Assembly: GCF_021650705.1 (NCBI RefSeq)
Contig: NZ_CP087138.1
Coordinates: 372,001-436,000 of the forward strand
Length of the DNA: 64,000 bases
DNA from: Pseudomonas sp. KNUC1026
Lineage (GTDB): Bacteria; Pseudomonadota; Gammaproteobacteria; Pseudomonadales; Pseudomonadaceae
Reading direction: 5' to 3'
Shown here: positions 53,918 to 63,651 of the stretch, one piece after another
Numbering within the stretch: the first letter of the stretch is position 1
Layout of the letters: each line of letters begins with the position of its first letter
Notes under the pieces: model-generated
Database searches by the model: none
What the model was told of the DNA's origin: nothing
What the model saw: only the letters and a program-made list of their open reading frames with translations
Translations under genes and position numbers: made by a program

Positions 53918-53965
53918 TCCTGCGCCTGGCATTGCCCGGCACGATCTAGCGAAAAATGCCCTGAA

Positions 53966-53995
53966 GCCCGCGTAATTGCGGGCTTTCGGCTTTTT
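53966..53995 (+). terminator. Terminator after guaA
   Basis: AGCCCGC and GCGGGCT flank a GTAATT loop and are followed by TTCGGCTTTTT. The placement, just beyond guaA, marks the end of the conserved block and the start of the accessory stretch. Confidence 0.7.
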
Positions 53996-54061
53996 GGGTC
54001 TGGCAACTTCCGGTAGCGTTCTGCATCGCTCAGCGTGGGCTCTTTCCTGGCCATCGACTCC

Positions 54062-55162
54062 TCAGCGCAACTCCGTCCCATCCAGGAGGCAAACAGCATC
54101 AATCTGCTTCGCCAGCGACTCCAGCAGCGCCTGCGCACCACAATCCCGGCGCAGTCGCCCGGCATGCTCCCGTGCCCGCGTCAAATGATCCCTAGCCTGC
54201 ACCAGATCCCCGCGCTTCAGTGCCGAAGGAATGCTGATAGCGGCGACTTGAATGACCAGCCGGTGTGCGCCGTGATGACCATGCTGCTCAATGACCTCCT
54301 GCAGCAGCTTGCCCAGCGCTGGAGTGTTGCGCTCCGGAGCGCGCCGCAACAGCTCCTCCAGCGCTCGTAGCCAGAACAGGCGGTAGCGTGGAATCAACTC
54401 ATCTTCAGCCAGCAGCAACGCCCAAGCCTCGTCATCACGTTGTAGCTGGGCGAGCACCTGGGCCTTGTACATCAATCGCTGCTGCCGCTGGGTCGGCCAC
54501 TCGCTGCCTTTTGCACTCGCATCCCACTCGGCCATCACCGCCCAGGCTTGTTCTGGCCGCTTCAGCCGTAGCAGGGTCGCTATTCGCACTTCGTGCATGC
54601 AGCTGAAAATCCGTTGCCCTGCGGCCAGGATCTTGCCTTGCTGCTCGTTCAGGAACGCCAAGGCGTCCTTGGGGCGCCCGCCGTCGAGCAGGGCGTCGGC
54701 TTTTTCGTAACTCATGCAGGAAAAGCAGCCCGTGCTCGGCGCCAGCCGTTGCAAGGCTTCGTCACAGACCGCGATCCTTTCCTCGGCCCAACCCGCACCG
54801 TCTACATTGGCGTAGCACGCCACCAGGTCCTGGGTCACGCAGACCGATTGCGGGCACTGCCGGGCATCTTCCCGGTTGGCACGCTCGAACAGCGCAACCA
54901 CCTGCGGCAGGGCCGTTTCCCCTTCCAGCAGGCTGCCGACGCGATTGCGCATTTCCCAATGGCCGACGAATACTTCCAACCACGGATTGTCGACGCTCTT
55001 GGCCAGCGCCTTGACCTCGGGAAGCAACGCCCGAGCCTGAGCGACTTCCAGGTTGAAGATGTGTTGAAGCATGCGATCCAGCGAATCGACCGCTTGCCGC
55101 TTGCCCGACTCTCGCAGCTCGTCCTTGAGTGCTCCAACCCAACTCCAGATATCCATGTACAT
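54062..55162 (-). CDS. Helical-repeat (TPR-like) protein, partner of the Hsp90-like gene
   Basis: The 366-aa protein (ATG at 55162, GGAG 4 bases upstream; ATG 55156 also possible) is all-alpha with repeated paired helices, such as AGWAEERIAVCDEALQRLA, YEKADALLDGGRPKDALAFL, VRIATLLRLKRPEQAWAVM and RLMYKAQVLAQLQRDDEAWALL. These read as degenerate TPRs. There is no signal peptide. It has clustered cysteines (GCFSCMSYEK). It starts 31 bases after the Hsp90-like gene and is co-transcribed with it. The inference is that it binds the Hsp90-like protein or its client, as TPR co-chaperones do. No family name is assigned. Confidence 0.75.
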   Translation of the reverse strand: MYMDIWSWVGALKDELRESGKRQAVDSLDRMLQHIFNLEVAQARALLPEVKALAKSVDNPWLEVFVGHWEMRNRVGSLLEGETALPQVVALFERANREDARQCPQSVCVTQDLVACYANVDGAGWAEERIAVCDEALQRLAPSTGCFSCMSYEKADALLDGGRPKDALAFLNEQQGKILAAGQRIFSCMHEVRIATLLRLKRPEQAWAVMAEWDASAKGSEWPTQRQQRLMYKAQVLAQLQRDDEAWALLLAEDELIPRYRLFWLRALEELLRRAPERNTPALGKLLQEVIEQHGHHGAHRLVIQVAAISIPSALKRGDLVQARDHLTRAREHAGRLRRDCGAQALLESLAKQIDAVCLLDGTELR

Positions 55163-55193
55163 CACTCTCCACTCGAAGCCTTGAGTTCATCAC

Positions 55194-57038
55194 TCATCTG
55201 GCAAGCAATACTTGCATCGACTGCGCCAACCCTTCCAGAGCCTCTGTCAGCAGAGAGGTGTTCTGCGCTGTGGCCTGCCCGGCGATGATGACCTTGAACG
55301 CCTTGAGCAACCGCGCCGCATCCCAGGCGCCCGGGGGATTGCCGTCTATGGCGTGGATCAGGGCCTGGATAGCCGGGTTGGCGAAGTTGAGATAAAGGCG
55401 GTGAGCCGCTTGGGCTTCTATCTGGTGCGTATATTGACGAGCCAGGTGCAAGGCTGCCGATGCGATGTGCCGATCCGCTTCGTCGCTTTCAAGCCGGGCC
55501 TTCAACTGCGCTTCGTGATTACCGACCACCACCAGTGGCAGTGCCTCAGGCGCGAAACGCGCCACCACCAGTTCTTCGTTCACCGCCAGCCGCGTGCTCA
55601 GCCAGTCGAGTTGTGACGCCGGCAGGCTCACCGGCGTGAACAACTGCCGGTTTCCACTATCACTGCCCAACTCGACCAACTGAACCCCTTGCACCTCACA
55701 CCAGAGGCGCAGGAACGGCAGCACGGCATAACGATTGCCTTGCGCCACGGGAAACCCCAAGGCATGGAACAACATCGTTTCGAATCCGTCGTTGCTGTCC
55801 AGCAACACGTGGACGGCACCCTCGACCACCAGGCTTCTAGCCAGCAGGTCTCCTTGGGAGGTGGGGATGCGAAGGCTGTCCTTGAGCAGGTCGAAGAGGC
55901 GCTGGTCGCACAGGGTCGCCCCCAGCAAAGACTCGTTATGGCGCAACAGCACCCTTCGCCAGGCCTGTGGCTGATGTTCCGCGAGCCCGACCAGGCCGGC
56001 GATCAGCGCCTCACCAATTGCACCGCGAGCCGAGTCGTAATGCTGATCGCGCTGCAGCGCTTCGCGGCTCGCCGTCGGGGTCAGGTGCCTGGCCTCGATC
56101 ACCCCGCCGATGAAGCCTGCCCAAGGCGGCAACAGGTCGCGGGCATTGTCGTCGAGCAGCATCCCGCGCAGGAACACACTGAGATTGCGGTTATCGTTCG
56201 AACCATAGGTCACGCCGTCCTGAACCCACAGCAACCCTTGCAGATCGGGTTGTTCGTGCGAGCCCACACGCATGCAACAGATCGGTTCGAAGGTGGGCTC
56301 GAACTGGCTGGCGAACGCCAATTGTCGTTTGTGCAACTGCAACGGATGCAGGCCGCCGGCCGCAGTCAGTCGCCAAGGTGGCGATTCCCGGTTGATGGGT
56401 TCGCCAGAGTCCACACCGACGTGGATGGGCACGTCCAGCAGCGCGCAATAGCGCTTCAAAATTGGACGCAAGAGCGCAGCCTCGGCCAGGGCGCAGTGTT
56501 GCTCATGCAATTCCAGGATGACATGGGTGCCCACCGGCCGCGCCTCGCAGGGTTCTACGCTGTACTGTTCGGCATTGCTGGACTGATAACAGAACCCCAG
56601 GTTTGGCTGCTGATAGGACGTGCTGCGAACGATGACCCGCTTGGCCAGTACAAACGCCGACAGAAACCCCAGCCCGAACATGCCGATCAGCGCTCCTGCA
56701 TCTTCGCCGGCGTCGCGAAGGCCGCGGGTGTAGCCAACACCTACTGTCGCAAGGTAAGCGTGAATCTCATGCTCCGTCATGCCGGCGCCGGTATCGATGA
56801 TGCTGATGGTGTTCGACTGGGTATCGCCGTTTACCTTTATTTGCCCCTCGCCGCGCCAGCCATCTTCCAGGCGCCGGCGCAGAATCGAGTCATGCGCGTT
56901 CTGTACCAGTTCACGCAACGCAACGATGGGCGTGGAATACAGGTGCTTGCCAAGGACCGACATCAGCCCCTTGAGATCCACGCCCGCCCGATGGATCCGG
57001 GCGTAGTCATTTGTCGCAGAACTGTTGTGCATGTCCAT
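55194..57038 (-). CDS. Hsp90-like GHKL ATPase (HtpG-type N domain) in an accessory locus
   Basis: The 614-aa protein has the Hsp90/GHKL ATP-binding motifs: N-box RELVQNAHDS (Glu43, Asn47), G1 box DTGAGMTEHEI (82-92) and G2 region GMFGLGFLSAF (119-129). The following middle part resembles HtpG (PVGTHVILELHE, SVFLRGMLLDDNARDLLPPWAGFIGGVIE, LTPTASREALQRD), including a Thr-Ala-Ser-Arg-Glu that matches the catalytic arginine loop region. The C-terminal third diverges from HtpG. It is not the housekeeping htpG. It sits between guaA and T6SS genes with a helical-repeat gene downstream, suggesting a dedicated two-protein system. Clients and role are unknown. Confidence 0.88.
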   Translation of the reverse strand: MDMHNSSATNDYARIHRAGVDLKGLMSVLGKHLYSTPIVALRELVQNAHDSILRRRLEDGWRGEGQIKVNGDTQSNTISIIDTGAGMTEHEIHAYLATVGVGYTRGLRDAGEDAGALIGMFGLGFLSAFVLAKRVIVRSTSYQQPNLGFCYQSSNAEQYSVEPCEARPVGTHVILELHEQHCALAEAALLRPILKRYCALLDVPIHVGVDSGEPINRESPPWRLTAAGGLHPLQLHKRQLAFASQFEPTFEPICCMRVGSHEQPDLQGLLWVQDGVTYGSNDNRNLSVFLRGMLLDDNARDLLPPWAGFIGGVIEARHLTPTASREALQRDQHYDSARGAIGEALIAGLVGLAEHQPQAWRRVLLRHNESLLGATLCDQRLFDLLKDSLRIPTSQGDLLARSLVVEGAVHVLLDSNDGFETMLFHALGFPVAQGNRYAVLPFLRLWCEVQGVQLVELGSDSGNRQLFTPVSLPASQLDWLSTRLAVNEELVVARFAPEALPLVVVGNHEAQLKARLESDEADRHIASAALHLARQYTHQIEAQAAHRLYLNFANPAIQALIHAIDGNPPGAWDAARLLKAFKVIIAGQATAQNTSLLTEALEGLAQSMQVLLAR

Positions 57039-57201
57039 AATCGACCATTTGAAGAAAATCCACTTTCATTGGAAACAGCGTTGCGACTGCGCATTCTATA
57101 CGGGCTGTGGATCAAATGCCGTCGATGCTGGTGAGGGCGATGGGGCTTTGCCTGCACTCGCACCGTCGCGAAAATCGGCGAGCAGTTCAGAGGAGTTTTC
57201 C

Positions 57202-57291
57202 GTGAACACCTGGCGGGGCGCGCTGGTACCCTTGTCAGAAGGCACCGGCCTGGAGCTCACCGGAACCGAGCATTATGGTTTGGGCCTATAG
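57202..57291 (+). CDS. Short ORF, possible gene remnant upstream of the DUF2875 gene
   Basis: A GTG at 57202 with AGGAG 6 bases before it opens 29 codons beginning VNTWRGALVPLSEGTG and ending HYGLGL. The piece reads like the compact end of a larger folded protein rather than a free peptide. Such a tail could be what is left of a gene lost from the T6SS locus. I cannot name the parent. The rest of the 57039-57326 gap shows no other gene. Confidence 0.25.
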   Translation: MNTWRGALVPLSEGTGLELTGTEHYGLGL

Positions 57292-57326
57292 GTGCATGCA
57301 GCTACATCCGTGCTTCAACCAAAGGA

Positions 57327-58853
57327 ATGGAGTCAAAGAACTTGGCAGATTCATGCGCAACACTCTCTGCGCTGATCGTGGGCGCAGGCCTCTTTATTTT
57401 CGGCGGTCCTTTGACCGGTAGTGCATACGCACAAGGCATCGCCGCCCAGAGCGCACCCACCTCGCAGCTCGAGCAAAACCGTCTCGACGAACTGGGGGAT
57501 CATTCGCTGGAAATACGTGGCGCGGGTGTGGCTGTAGGTGAGTGGTATCAGACGGCGCTGTGGGGGCTGATCAAGAAAAAGAATGACAATTCCAGCTCGA
57601 TATTTTCCCAGCGGCCCGAGGACTACCCGTCGGACCTGGATTCCCGACAAAACGTTGCAGATTTCGCGGTGCGTGGAGCCTTCAAGCATTCCGCCGGGCA
57701 TGCAGTGGCCTACTGGCCAGTCCCTGCATTCGCCTTGGGGCCCCCCAAGCGGCCGGAACTGATAGGCGCGACTTCACTGATTCTGGACGGAAGAAACGCG
57801 GCGACTTTGGGTGTCACTCTGTTTGTCGCCGAGCACTCGAGCAATACCGCGCACGCGCAAGAGACGATCGAGCGGCTCTACAGTTTCATGGAAGCGAACA
57901 GCACCGTTCCGGAAGTGCTCATCGTTTCTGAAGACGGGGATGTGGTACGTGATGGCCGGGGCCCACAGGGACGCCCGAGATTGCCGCAGTTTGGAAGCAG
58001 TGTGCCTGTCATATACGAGAGTGTTGCAGGGCTGTTGCTGGCCCGTTCAGATCGAGTTGACCAGTATCTGCGCCCTTTCGCAGTCCAGGAAAAAGAAAAC
58101 AATCAGGATAAATCTACGGACCTGGGCAAACTCTGGGCTTTTTACTGGCAGAAGGCTAAAGGTTACGGCGAGTATTATGCAGCGCACGAGCGCGAACAGC
58201 AGATTCGGCCCTACTTGGAACCGGGTACGATGTCCCGGGCCTATTGGCAGAGTCAGCTTCCTGAGTTAATGAAACAAGTAACGAACCGAGGGCCGGGCGA
58301 ACTTCCAGCCTTCAGCGTGGTTACCTGTTCGATGGGCTGAACATCAGGTCAAAGAGTTCGATGACTCTCCGCTGCTGGGCTACCTGCACCCCCCGTCAAG
58401 GTTTCGATGCGGGATGAAAATGGAAAAACACTCAAACCTGCTCTTCAGGCCAAAGCATTGCAAGCGGGATGGCTAAAGGCGGTGGAAGGCCTGCCTGCTG
58501 GCCTGAAACCAGTGCGGGTTTTCTACGACAGCGTCGAAAGCCCCGACGGCCAGGTTGCTTTGGCCACCGCCTTGCGCACTCTGAACGCCGACGGCCATGG
58601 CCTGGACCTCGGCGATGTAGAGCAGGGCTACGACATCGGCCGCCGGTTGGGCAAGACCGGTGTCAGCGGCCCGATAGTGCAGATCGGCCTGGCGACTTTT
58701 GCCAGCTATCTGGAAGGTGGCGCCAGCGCAGTGTTGTACAACGGCGCCGATGGCAGCCTGAGCGTGCAGATGGTGCGGCCACCCAGCGAGGAAGCAAAAG
58801 CCATTAACGCCAGGCTTCGTGGTGCGGATCCATTTGCTCGCGGCGGGTCATAG
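57327..58853 (+). CDS. DUF2875 protein, Tla3-like T6SS lipase adaptor, two frameshifts
   Basis: The first part (from the ATG at 57327; TTG 57342 possible) has an N-terminal hydrophobic segment (LSALIVGAGLFIFGGPL) then LEIRGAGVAVGEWYQTALW and VFLVAEHSSN-like strands. The second part in another frame has WLKAVEGLPAGLKPVRVFYDS, TALRTLNADGHGLDLGD and IVQIGLATFASYLEGG. An extra A at 58332 and one C too few at 58389-58394 separate them; the join reads TCSWAEHQVKEFDDS and LHPPVKVSMRDE. DUF2875 proteins such as P. aeruginosa Tla3 carry a phospholipase effector to VgrG. Here no tle3 or vgrG gene is visible beside it, so its cargo is unknown. Confidence 0.7.
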
Positions 58854-58891
58854 GCTTTGCCTGAGCGACCTCTACCGGAAGCGGCGCTGCG

Positions 58892-60280
58892 CTACCTCGC
58901 ATTTTCCACATGCATATCCAGCGCAGTGATGCCCTTGTCTTCAGTGCGTGCGTGATAGAAGAAGCCGTAGTCCGCGAGGTAGTAGTAATGCTCTTTCCGA
59001 GGCAGTACGAAGCCGCCACGGCTTTCGCGGCAGGCCAGGGTTTTCGCGTTGCCTTTGAAGTTGGCGTGCAGTTTGTTCGCGGGTTGTTCGCCAGCCACTG
59101 TGCACTCGACCGTGATGGGTTCTTCGCCCAGGTTCCCAAGTACGTTGCTGGCCAAACTGCGTGTGACGGTATAACCCACGGTGCTGCCCACATTCATATG
59201 TTGCCAGTCCCCCTGAAAGGCCAGGCTGCTGACCACTATGGTGTTGTGGGAAAGCTTGGCCTGCGACCGGCCGGAGAGCGTCAGTAATCCGCGCCAGCTG
59301 ATCTGGCGCCCGGCTTCGTTCCTGGCTTTTTCAGCAATCGCAAGTTGCCCGGTCGCAGGGTCCGTAGAGAGGGTGAGTTCGGTGCCGTCACTCCACTGAG
59401 TTTCGCCGTTGCTGCGCGTCCCGGCCAACTCGATGTAGCTGAGCTGCCTGGACGGCGCTGGCATGTGCAATTGCTCGATACTTCTCAACACCGCCGGATT
59501 GACGTCGGGCAGTGCATCGGCCGCGACGGTCGCTTTGCTGCGTGGCTTGGCGGCAGGCAGGGAGGCCAGCGAATCGGGGGCAGTGCATACGCGCTCGAAC
59601 AGCTTCGACAGGTCGCCGTCCGCTGCGTTGATGGCTTTGGGCGAGGGGAGCCTCTCGACCTGCCCGTCGGTTACCTCGTTCCTGGCATTGAGGTAATAGG
59701 CCGCCAGCAGCGTCGCGCTGCGCGCAGAGCAATCCATCGCGTAATGTTCGCGTGTCTGGGTAAAGGGCGCGGTGTTGATAGGGCTGATACCCGCTTTGGG
59801 TTCATCGTGGGCCGCCCAGAACTGCACTTTGCCGGCCTGTTTCTGCACACTGGCGATGTCGAGCAGCAACTGTTGTGTTTCGCCAGTTCCAGCCACCTGC
59901 CGCCAATCCGGCAATGGCAAGTTCTTGCAGGCACGAGTGAAGTCGCTATTGCTCATCAGCGCGGCAGAGTATTGCGCAGGCAGGGGAGTTGCTGGGGTGT
60001 AGTGGCCGAGATTACCCGGATAAAAGCGCCTGAAGTTGAACGAGTAGGCCAGTTTCACCTGGGGCTGTGAGCAGGTGGCTGCGAACTGGGAGGACTTCCA
60101 GAAGGGCGGGCCCGAATCGGTTGGGTCGGCTACCTGAAAGTTGATCACATCACCTTCACGCATCACGCTGTTCGGGGTGAAGGGCTGTTCAAGCAAGGCT
60201 GCCTGCTTGTCTGCCGGCACCTGATGGCTGGCGCATGCTGCAAGGCTCATGAAGGTAATAGGAAGAATCGAGCGTCGCAC
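58892..60280 (-). CDS. Large hypothetical lipoprotein
   Basis: The 462-aa protein has a lipoprotein signal peptide (ITFMSLAAC, lipid Cys16) and a large soluble beta-rich part with paired cysteines (FAATCSQPQVKL, TRACKNLPLPDW, HYAMDCSARSATLLAAYYL, FERVCTAPD). The central MDCSARSATLLAAYYLN and later GDWQHMNVGSTVGYTVTRS look conserved. It is convergent with the DUF2875 gene and lies between it and a VasX-like effector. Outer-membrane lipoproteins in such places often act as periplasmic immunity to lipase effectors, but nothing in this sequence shows that. Function is unknown. Confidence 0.7.
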   Translation of the reverse strand: MRRSILPITFMSLAACASHQVPADKQAALLEQPFTPNSVMREGDVINFQVADPTDSGPPFWKSSQFAATCSQPQVKLAYSFNFRRFYPGNLGHYTPATPLPAQYSAALMSNSDFTRACKNLPLPDWRQVAGTGETQQLLLDIASVQKQAGKVQFWAAHDEPKAGISPINTAPFTQTREHYAMDCSARSATLLAAYYLNARNEVTDGQVERLPSPKAINAADGDLSKLFERVCTAPDSLASLPAAKPRSKATVAADALPDVNPAVLRSIEQLHMPAPSRQLSYIELAGTRSNGETQWSDGTELTLSTDPATGQLAIAEKARNEAGRQISWRGLLTLSGRSQAKLSHNTIVVSSLAFQGDWQHMNVGSTVGYTVTRSLASNVLGNLGEEPITVECTVAGEQPANKLHANFKGNAKTLACRESRGGFVLPRKEHYYYLADYGFFYHARTEDKGITALDMHVENAR

Positions 60281-60474
60281 CGGTATCTCCAGTCAGTCCA
60301 TTGATCCGGGAATGATTGCATACATTCGTTCAGCAGGTGCCTTTGCATTGAACAGCAAGCCTGCAAGCATAGGGCGTGATTCCAGATGAGGCGCACCCGT
60401 AGCAGTAAGAACTCAGAACTTAGCCAATTTCACCCCTTGCTTCAGCATGTTCCCATGCGGCCCTTTCCCAGCCC

Positions 60475-63400
60475 ATGGACGCGCGCATGCAAGGCCCCTC
60501 CGACCTCGACACCCTGCTCAGCGAAGCAGACCCACTGCCCGACGGCCAATGCGCGGCATGCGGCCGTACCGGCCTGCCGATCCTGCTGTTGCGCAAGGCG
60601 TTCGCGCCGCCAGCAACGAACACCAACGCACAATTGCTGCCCGGCGCCACTCACGCCACCGCCTTCGACCTGCGCCTGGAGCAACTGCGCACCTTGCGCC
60701 AGGGCTATGTGTATGTGCTGCTCGACGCCCGCGTGTGGCAGGCCTACGAGGTCAGCGAGCAGGGCACCCTGCGCCAGATCATGCCACTGGAAATGCCGCT
60801 CGCCCGTCCGGCGCCGTTGACCCAAATGTGCGTACGCGCAAACCACATGCTGCCGGCGGCCTTCCTGACGTTCGACACCCAGCGTTACCGCAAGGCCTGG
60901 ATCGCCTTCGCCAACGACCCTTGGCCGCGCGCGGTGCTGGATCGCTACAAGAACGCGATTGCCGCTGGCCACCTTGAGCTGAGCAAGCGCTTCAAAGCGC
61001 TGGATCTGAAGAGCGTACGGCAGCAACCCGACGCGCACGGCATTGCCATGACCGGCGAGGACATGAAGTTGGGCGAGGTGCTGGAACATGCTGCCGACCA
61101 GTACCTGGCGTTCACCAGCATGCACGGTTATTACTCGCGCCGGTTCGGGCCGGAGGAAGTTTTCCGGGGGTACATCGCCTCCTTGATGGCGCGGGAAAAA
61201 CTGCCGAACGGGGTGCTGGCTTTGGCTTTGGAAGACCCTGTCGGCGTGGTGCAGGAGGTCAATGCCCAGCGCCTGTTGCAGTTCAAGGCCATGCAGGCCT
61301 GGCGCGGCGAGCCGCAGCGGCGGTTCGAGCTGTTCACTTCGCAGGCATTGGTGGGGATTCGCGGGGCTTACCTGCGGGCGGCAGTGCAGCAGGCCGAGCA
61401 GGAAACCAAGGACCTGAGGGCCAGACCAAAGCGGCAGCCTGTGATGGTAGGCGTCCCTTTGCCTGATGAAACGAGCGAGACGAAAGCCGAACAACGTAAG
61501 GAGGCTGCGCAGCAATCAGCCCTGGAGCGGCTGGAAGAACGCTACGACGAAAGCGCCCGTGCCGCATTCGAAAGCGGCTACCAGCGAGAGCTGAAAATCT
61601 GGCAAGTCAGCGTCGATGCCCTCGGGTGCACCTACAAAAGCCAGTTCGAAAACCCCGGGTTCGCGCTGATCGCCCAATACGATTACGACCCGGCCTCCGA
61701 GCTGTCGATGCAAGCCTTCATCCTCATGATGGCCGCCTCAATGGCCGGCGGCCCCACCGAACAGATACTTGCCGAAGACCAGGCGCTCGGCCCCACGCAA
61801 CAACTGTGGCTCACCCTGCTGGAAGATCACGACAGCCTCGTCTATCAGACCCTCCTGGCCAAACAACGCCCCCTGATCGAGCTGATCCAGCAAGGCCTGG
61901 CCGGTGATGATCTGTGGAAAACCTACGACGTGATCAAAAGCATCATCACCAGCGACGAAGGCATGAAACTCATGGTCAGCCCCGTGCAGGATGCCATCGG
62001 CCAGCTGCTCGCGGCCGTTCTCAACGCCCAGCAAACCCTCGGCCCGCGCCTGCGCCAGCGAACCCGCGACCTGATCGGCCACAGCCACAGCGCCGCGTTG
62101 CTGCGCTACGCCGGGCTGCACATGAGCCAACTGGTGGTGTCGCTTACACCGAGTGAATACCTGCGGATGCTCAACGACACGCTGCAGACGCAAACCCGCA
62201 AGTTCGCCGACAAGCTCGACCAACAACTGCGCAGCCCGTTGCAGAGCAAACTGCGCGCCACGGTGCTGAATACAGCGTTTACCGCAGCTATTGCCTACCC
62301 CAATGGCAAGTTCATCGACGTCACGCTCTGGGCATTGGAAAGCGCGGAATCGCTCAAAGCCAAGATCATGCGGCTCAGCGCCATGGCCAAACCCGTTGCG
62401 GGTGAAACGTTTCGTACGGTTGGCCTAGGCAGCGGTGGGTTGCAAGGGCGGTTGGCGCAGTCGGTTCAGGGGCAGCAACTGACGGCGGGGCACGCCCGAG
62501 GGCTGGCGACCGATGTGATGGACGACACACGGCGAGCACTGGCCGGGATGGGGACAGGGAAGTTCGGGTTGTTGCTGAGCTTGGGCGGGGTGTGGTTTCA
62601 GCAGGACAGTTTGCTCAGGAACTACAAGGCATTGCAGGTGGTGTCGGGGGAAGAGCATTCCGAGGCGGTAGCGGCGGTGGGATCGGCGACGCTGGGGGTG
62701 ATCGGGATGGGGGTTGAGGCGGCGGGGGCGGCGTTGAAGGTGGCCAGTTCGATGCGGGTGTTGAGTGCGCAGGGTGTATTACATGCGAGTGAAAAGATCA
62801 TCAGGGGTGGCGGGTTTCTAGCGTCTTTATCCGGAGCGCTAGATAGCATTCAGTATTTTATCGCTTATGAGCGAACTTCGAGACAGGGAGATTTGAAATC
62901 GTCGAAGGAGTATTTTCTTGCAGGCTTCGTGGCCGCGGGGTCCGCTGGAATACTGGCTTTCCATGCAATTGGGATCGCGTTAGTGATGCATCCGTTAGCG
63001 GTCGGCTTGATGCTGCTTTTAGCAGCTTATGCGATTTATGGGTATGCAAAAAAGAACGAATCGACATTGTTGGAGAAGTGGGTGCGTAAAAGTTGCTGGG
63101 GCTTGCCTAAGGAGCAAAGATGTTGGAGTTTGGCGGAGCACATGGATGGGGCGGTCAGCGAGCTGAACTCAGCTCTGGTAGGCGCTTCCGCTTATCTGTC
63201 CATCTCGTGTACTGCCGCTATCGGTGAATATGACGGACCTATGCTATTAATGGGAGGTGGCTTTGCTAATAAGCATAAGGCTTTATTAAAGTTTGACATA
63301 TCGCTGCCCAAATTCAGGTGCGAGGCTTCTCAGTATCAATGGACAATCTACGCAGGCAGTGCAGGCTCTGGAAAAAGCTTGCCCATATTCAGTGGTAATG

Positions 63401-63651
63401 AGAGTGGGGATCGCGAATACGGCCATGATAGAAAAGCGGGAACGGGGGAGGAGAAAACGGAATATAGAGAGATTCATGATGATAAAGATACAATGCTCAG
63501 AAAAATTAGTGGCTGGATTGATATCCATCTATATGGTTCTATCCAGAGTTTTGAAGTGCAAGTCGATTATTGGATTGATAAATCGATTGATATAAGGCCT
63601 CTAAAAATTAAACACAGGATGCTTGTGGTTGAAAATCAATTTCTTCAGTAG
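60475..63651 (+). CDS. VasX-like (BTH_I2691-type) T6SS effector, pore-forming class
   Basis: The 1058-aa protein opens with the toxin-VasX N-terminal signature: a CxxC (Cys26, Cys29, QCAACGRTGLPILLLR) and YVYVLLDARVWQAYEV. A long helical middle (about 330-650) follows, with paired hydrophobic stretches near the end (AAVGSATLGVIGMGVEAAGAAL, YFLAGFVAAGSAGILAFHAIG, HPLAVGLMLLLAAYAIYGY) that would form a membrane-inserting unit. The last ~170 residues (from about 62,980) are charged and AT-rich, unlike the GC-rich front, suggesting a swapped C-terminal module. VasX-type effectors form pores in target membranes. The stop overlaps the next gene. Confidence 0.85.
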   Translation: MDARMQGPSDLDTLLSEADPLPDGQCAACGRTGLPILLLRKAFAPPATNTNAQLLPGATHATAFDLRLEQLRTLRQGYVYVLLDARVWQAYEVSEQGTLRQIMPLEMPLARPAPLTQMCVRANHMLPAAFLTFDTQRYRKAWIAFANDPWPRAVLDRYKNAIAAGHLELSKRFKALDLKSVRQQPDAHGIAMTGEDMKLGEVLEHAADQYLAFTSMHGYYSRRFGPEEVFRGYIASLMAREKLPNGVLALALEDPVGVVQEVNAQRLLQFKAMQAWRGEPQRRFELFTSQALVGIRGAYLRAAVQQAEQETKDLRARPKRQPVMVGVPLPDETSETKAEQRKEAAQQSALERLEERYDESARAAFESGYQRELKIWQVSVDALGCTYKSQFENPGFALIAQYDYDPASELSMQAFILMMAASMAGGPTEQILAEDQALGPTQQLWLTLLEDHDSLVYQTLLAKQRPLIELIQQGLAGDDLWKTYDVIKSIITSDEGMKLMVSPVQDAIGQLLAAVLNAQQTLGPRLRQRTRDLIGHSHSAALLRYAGLHMSQLVVSLTPSEYLRMLNDTLQTQTRKFADKLDQQLRSPLQSKLRATVLNTAFTAAIAYPNGKFIDVTLWALESAESLKAKIMRLSAMAKPVAGETFRTVGLGSGGLQGRLAQSVQGQQLTAGHARGLATDVMDDTRRALAGMGTGKFGLLLSLGGVWFQQDSLLRNYKALQVVSGEEHSEAVAAVGSATLGVIGMGVEAAGAALKVASSMRVLSAQGVLHASEKIIRGGGFLASLSGALDSIQYFIAYERTSRQGDLKSSKEYFLAGFVAAGSAGILAFHAIGIALVMHPLAVGLMLLLAAYAIYGYAKKNESTLLEKWVRKSCWGLPKEQRCWSLAEHMDGAVSELNSALVGASAYLSISCTAAIGEYDGPMLLMGGGFANKHKALLKFDISLPKFRCEASQYQWTIYAGSAGSGKSLPIFSGNESGDREYGHDRKAGTGEEKTEYREIHDDKDTMLRKISGWIDIHLYGSIQSFEVQVDYWIDKSIDIRPLKIKHRMLVVENQFLQ

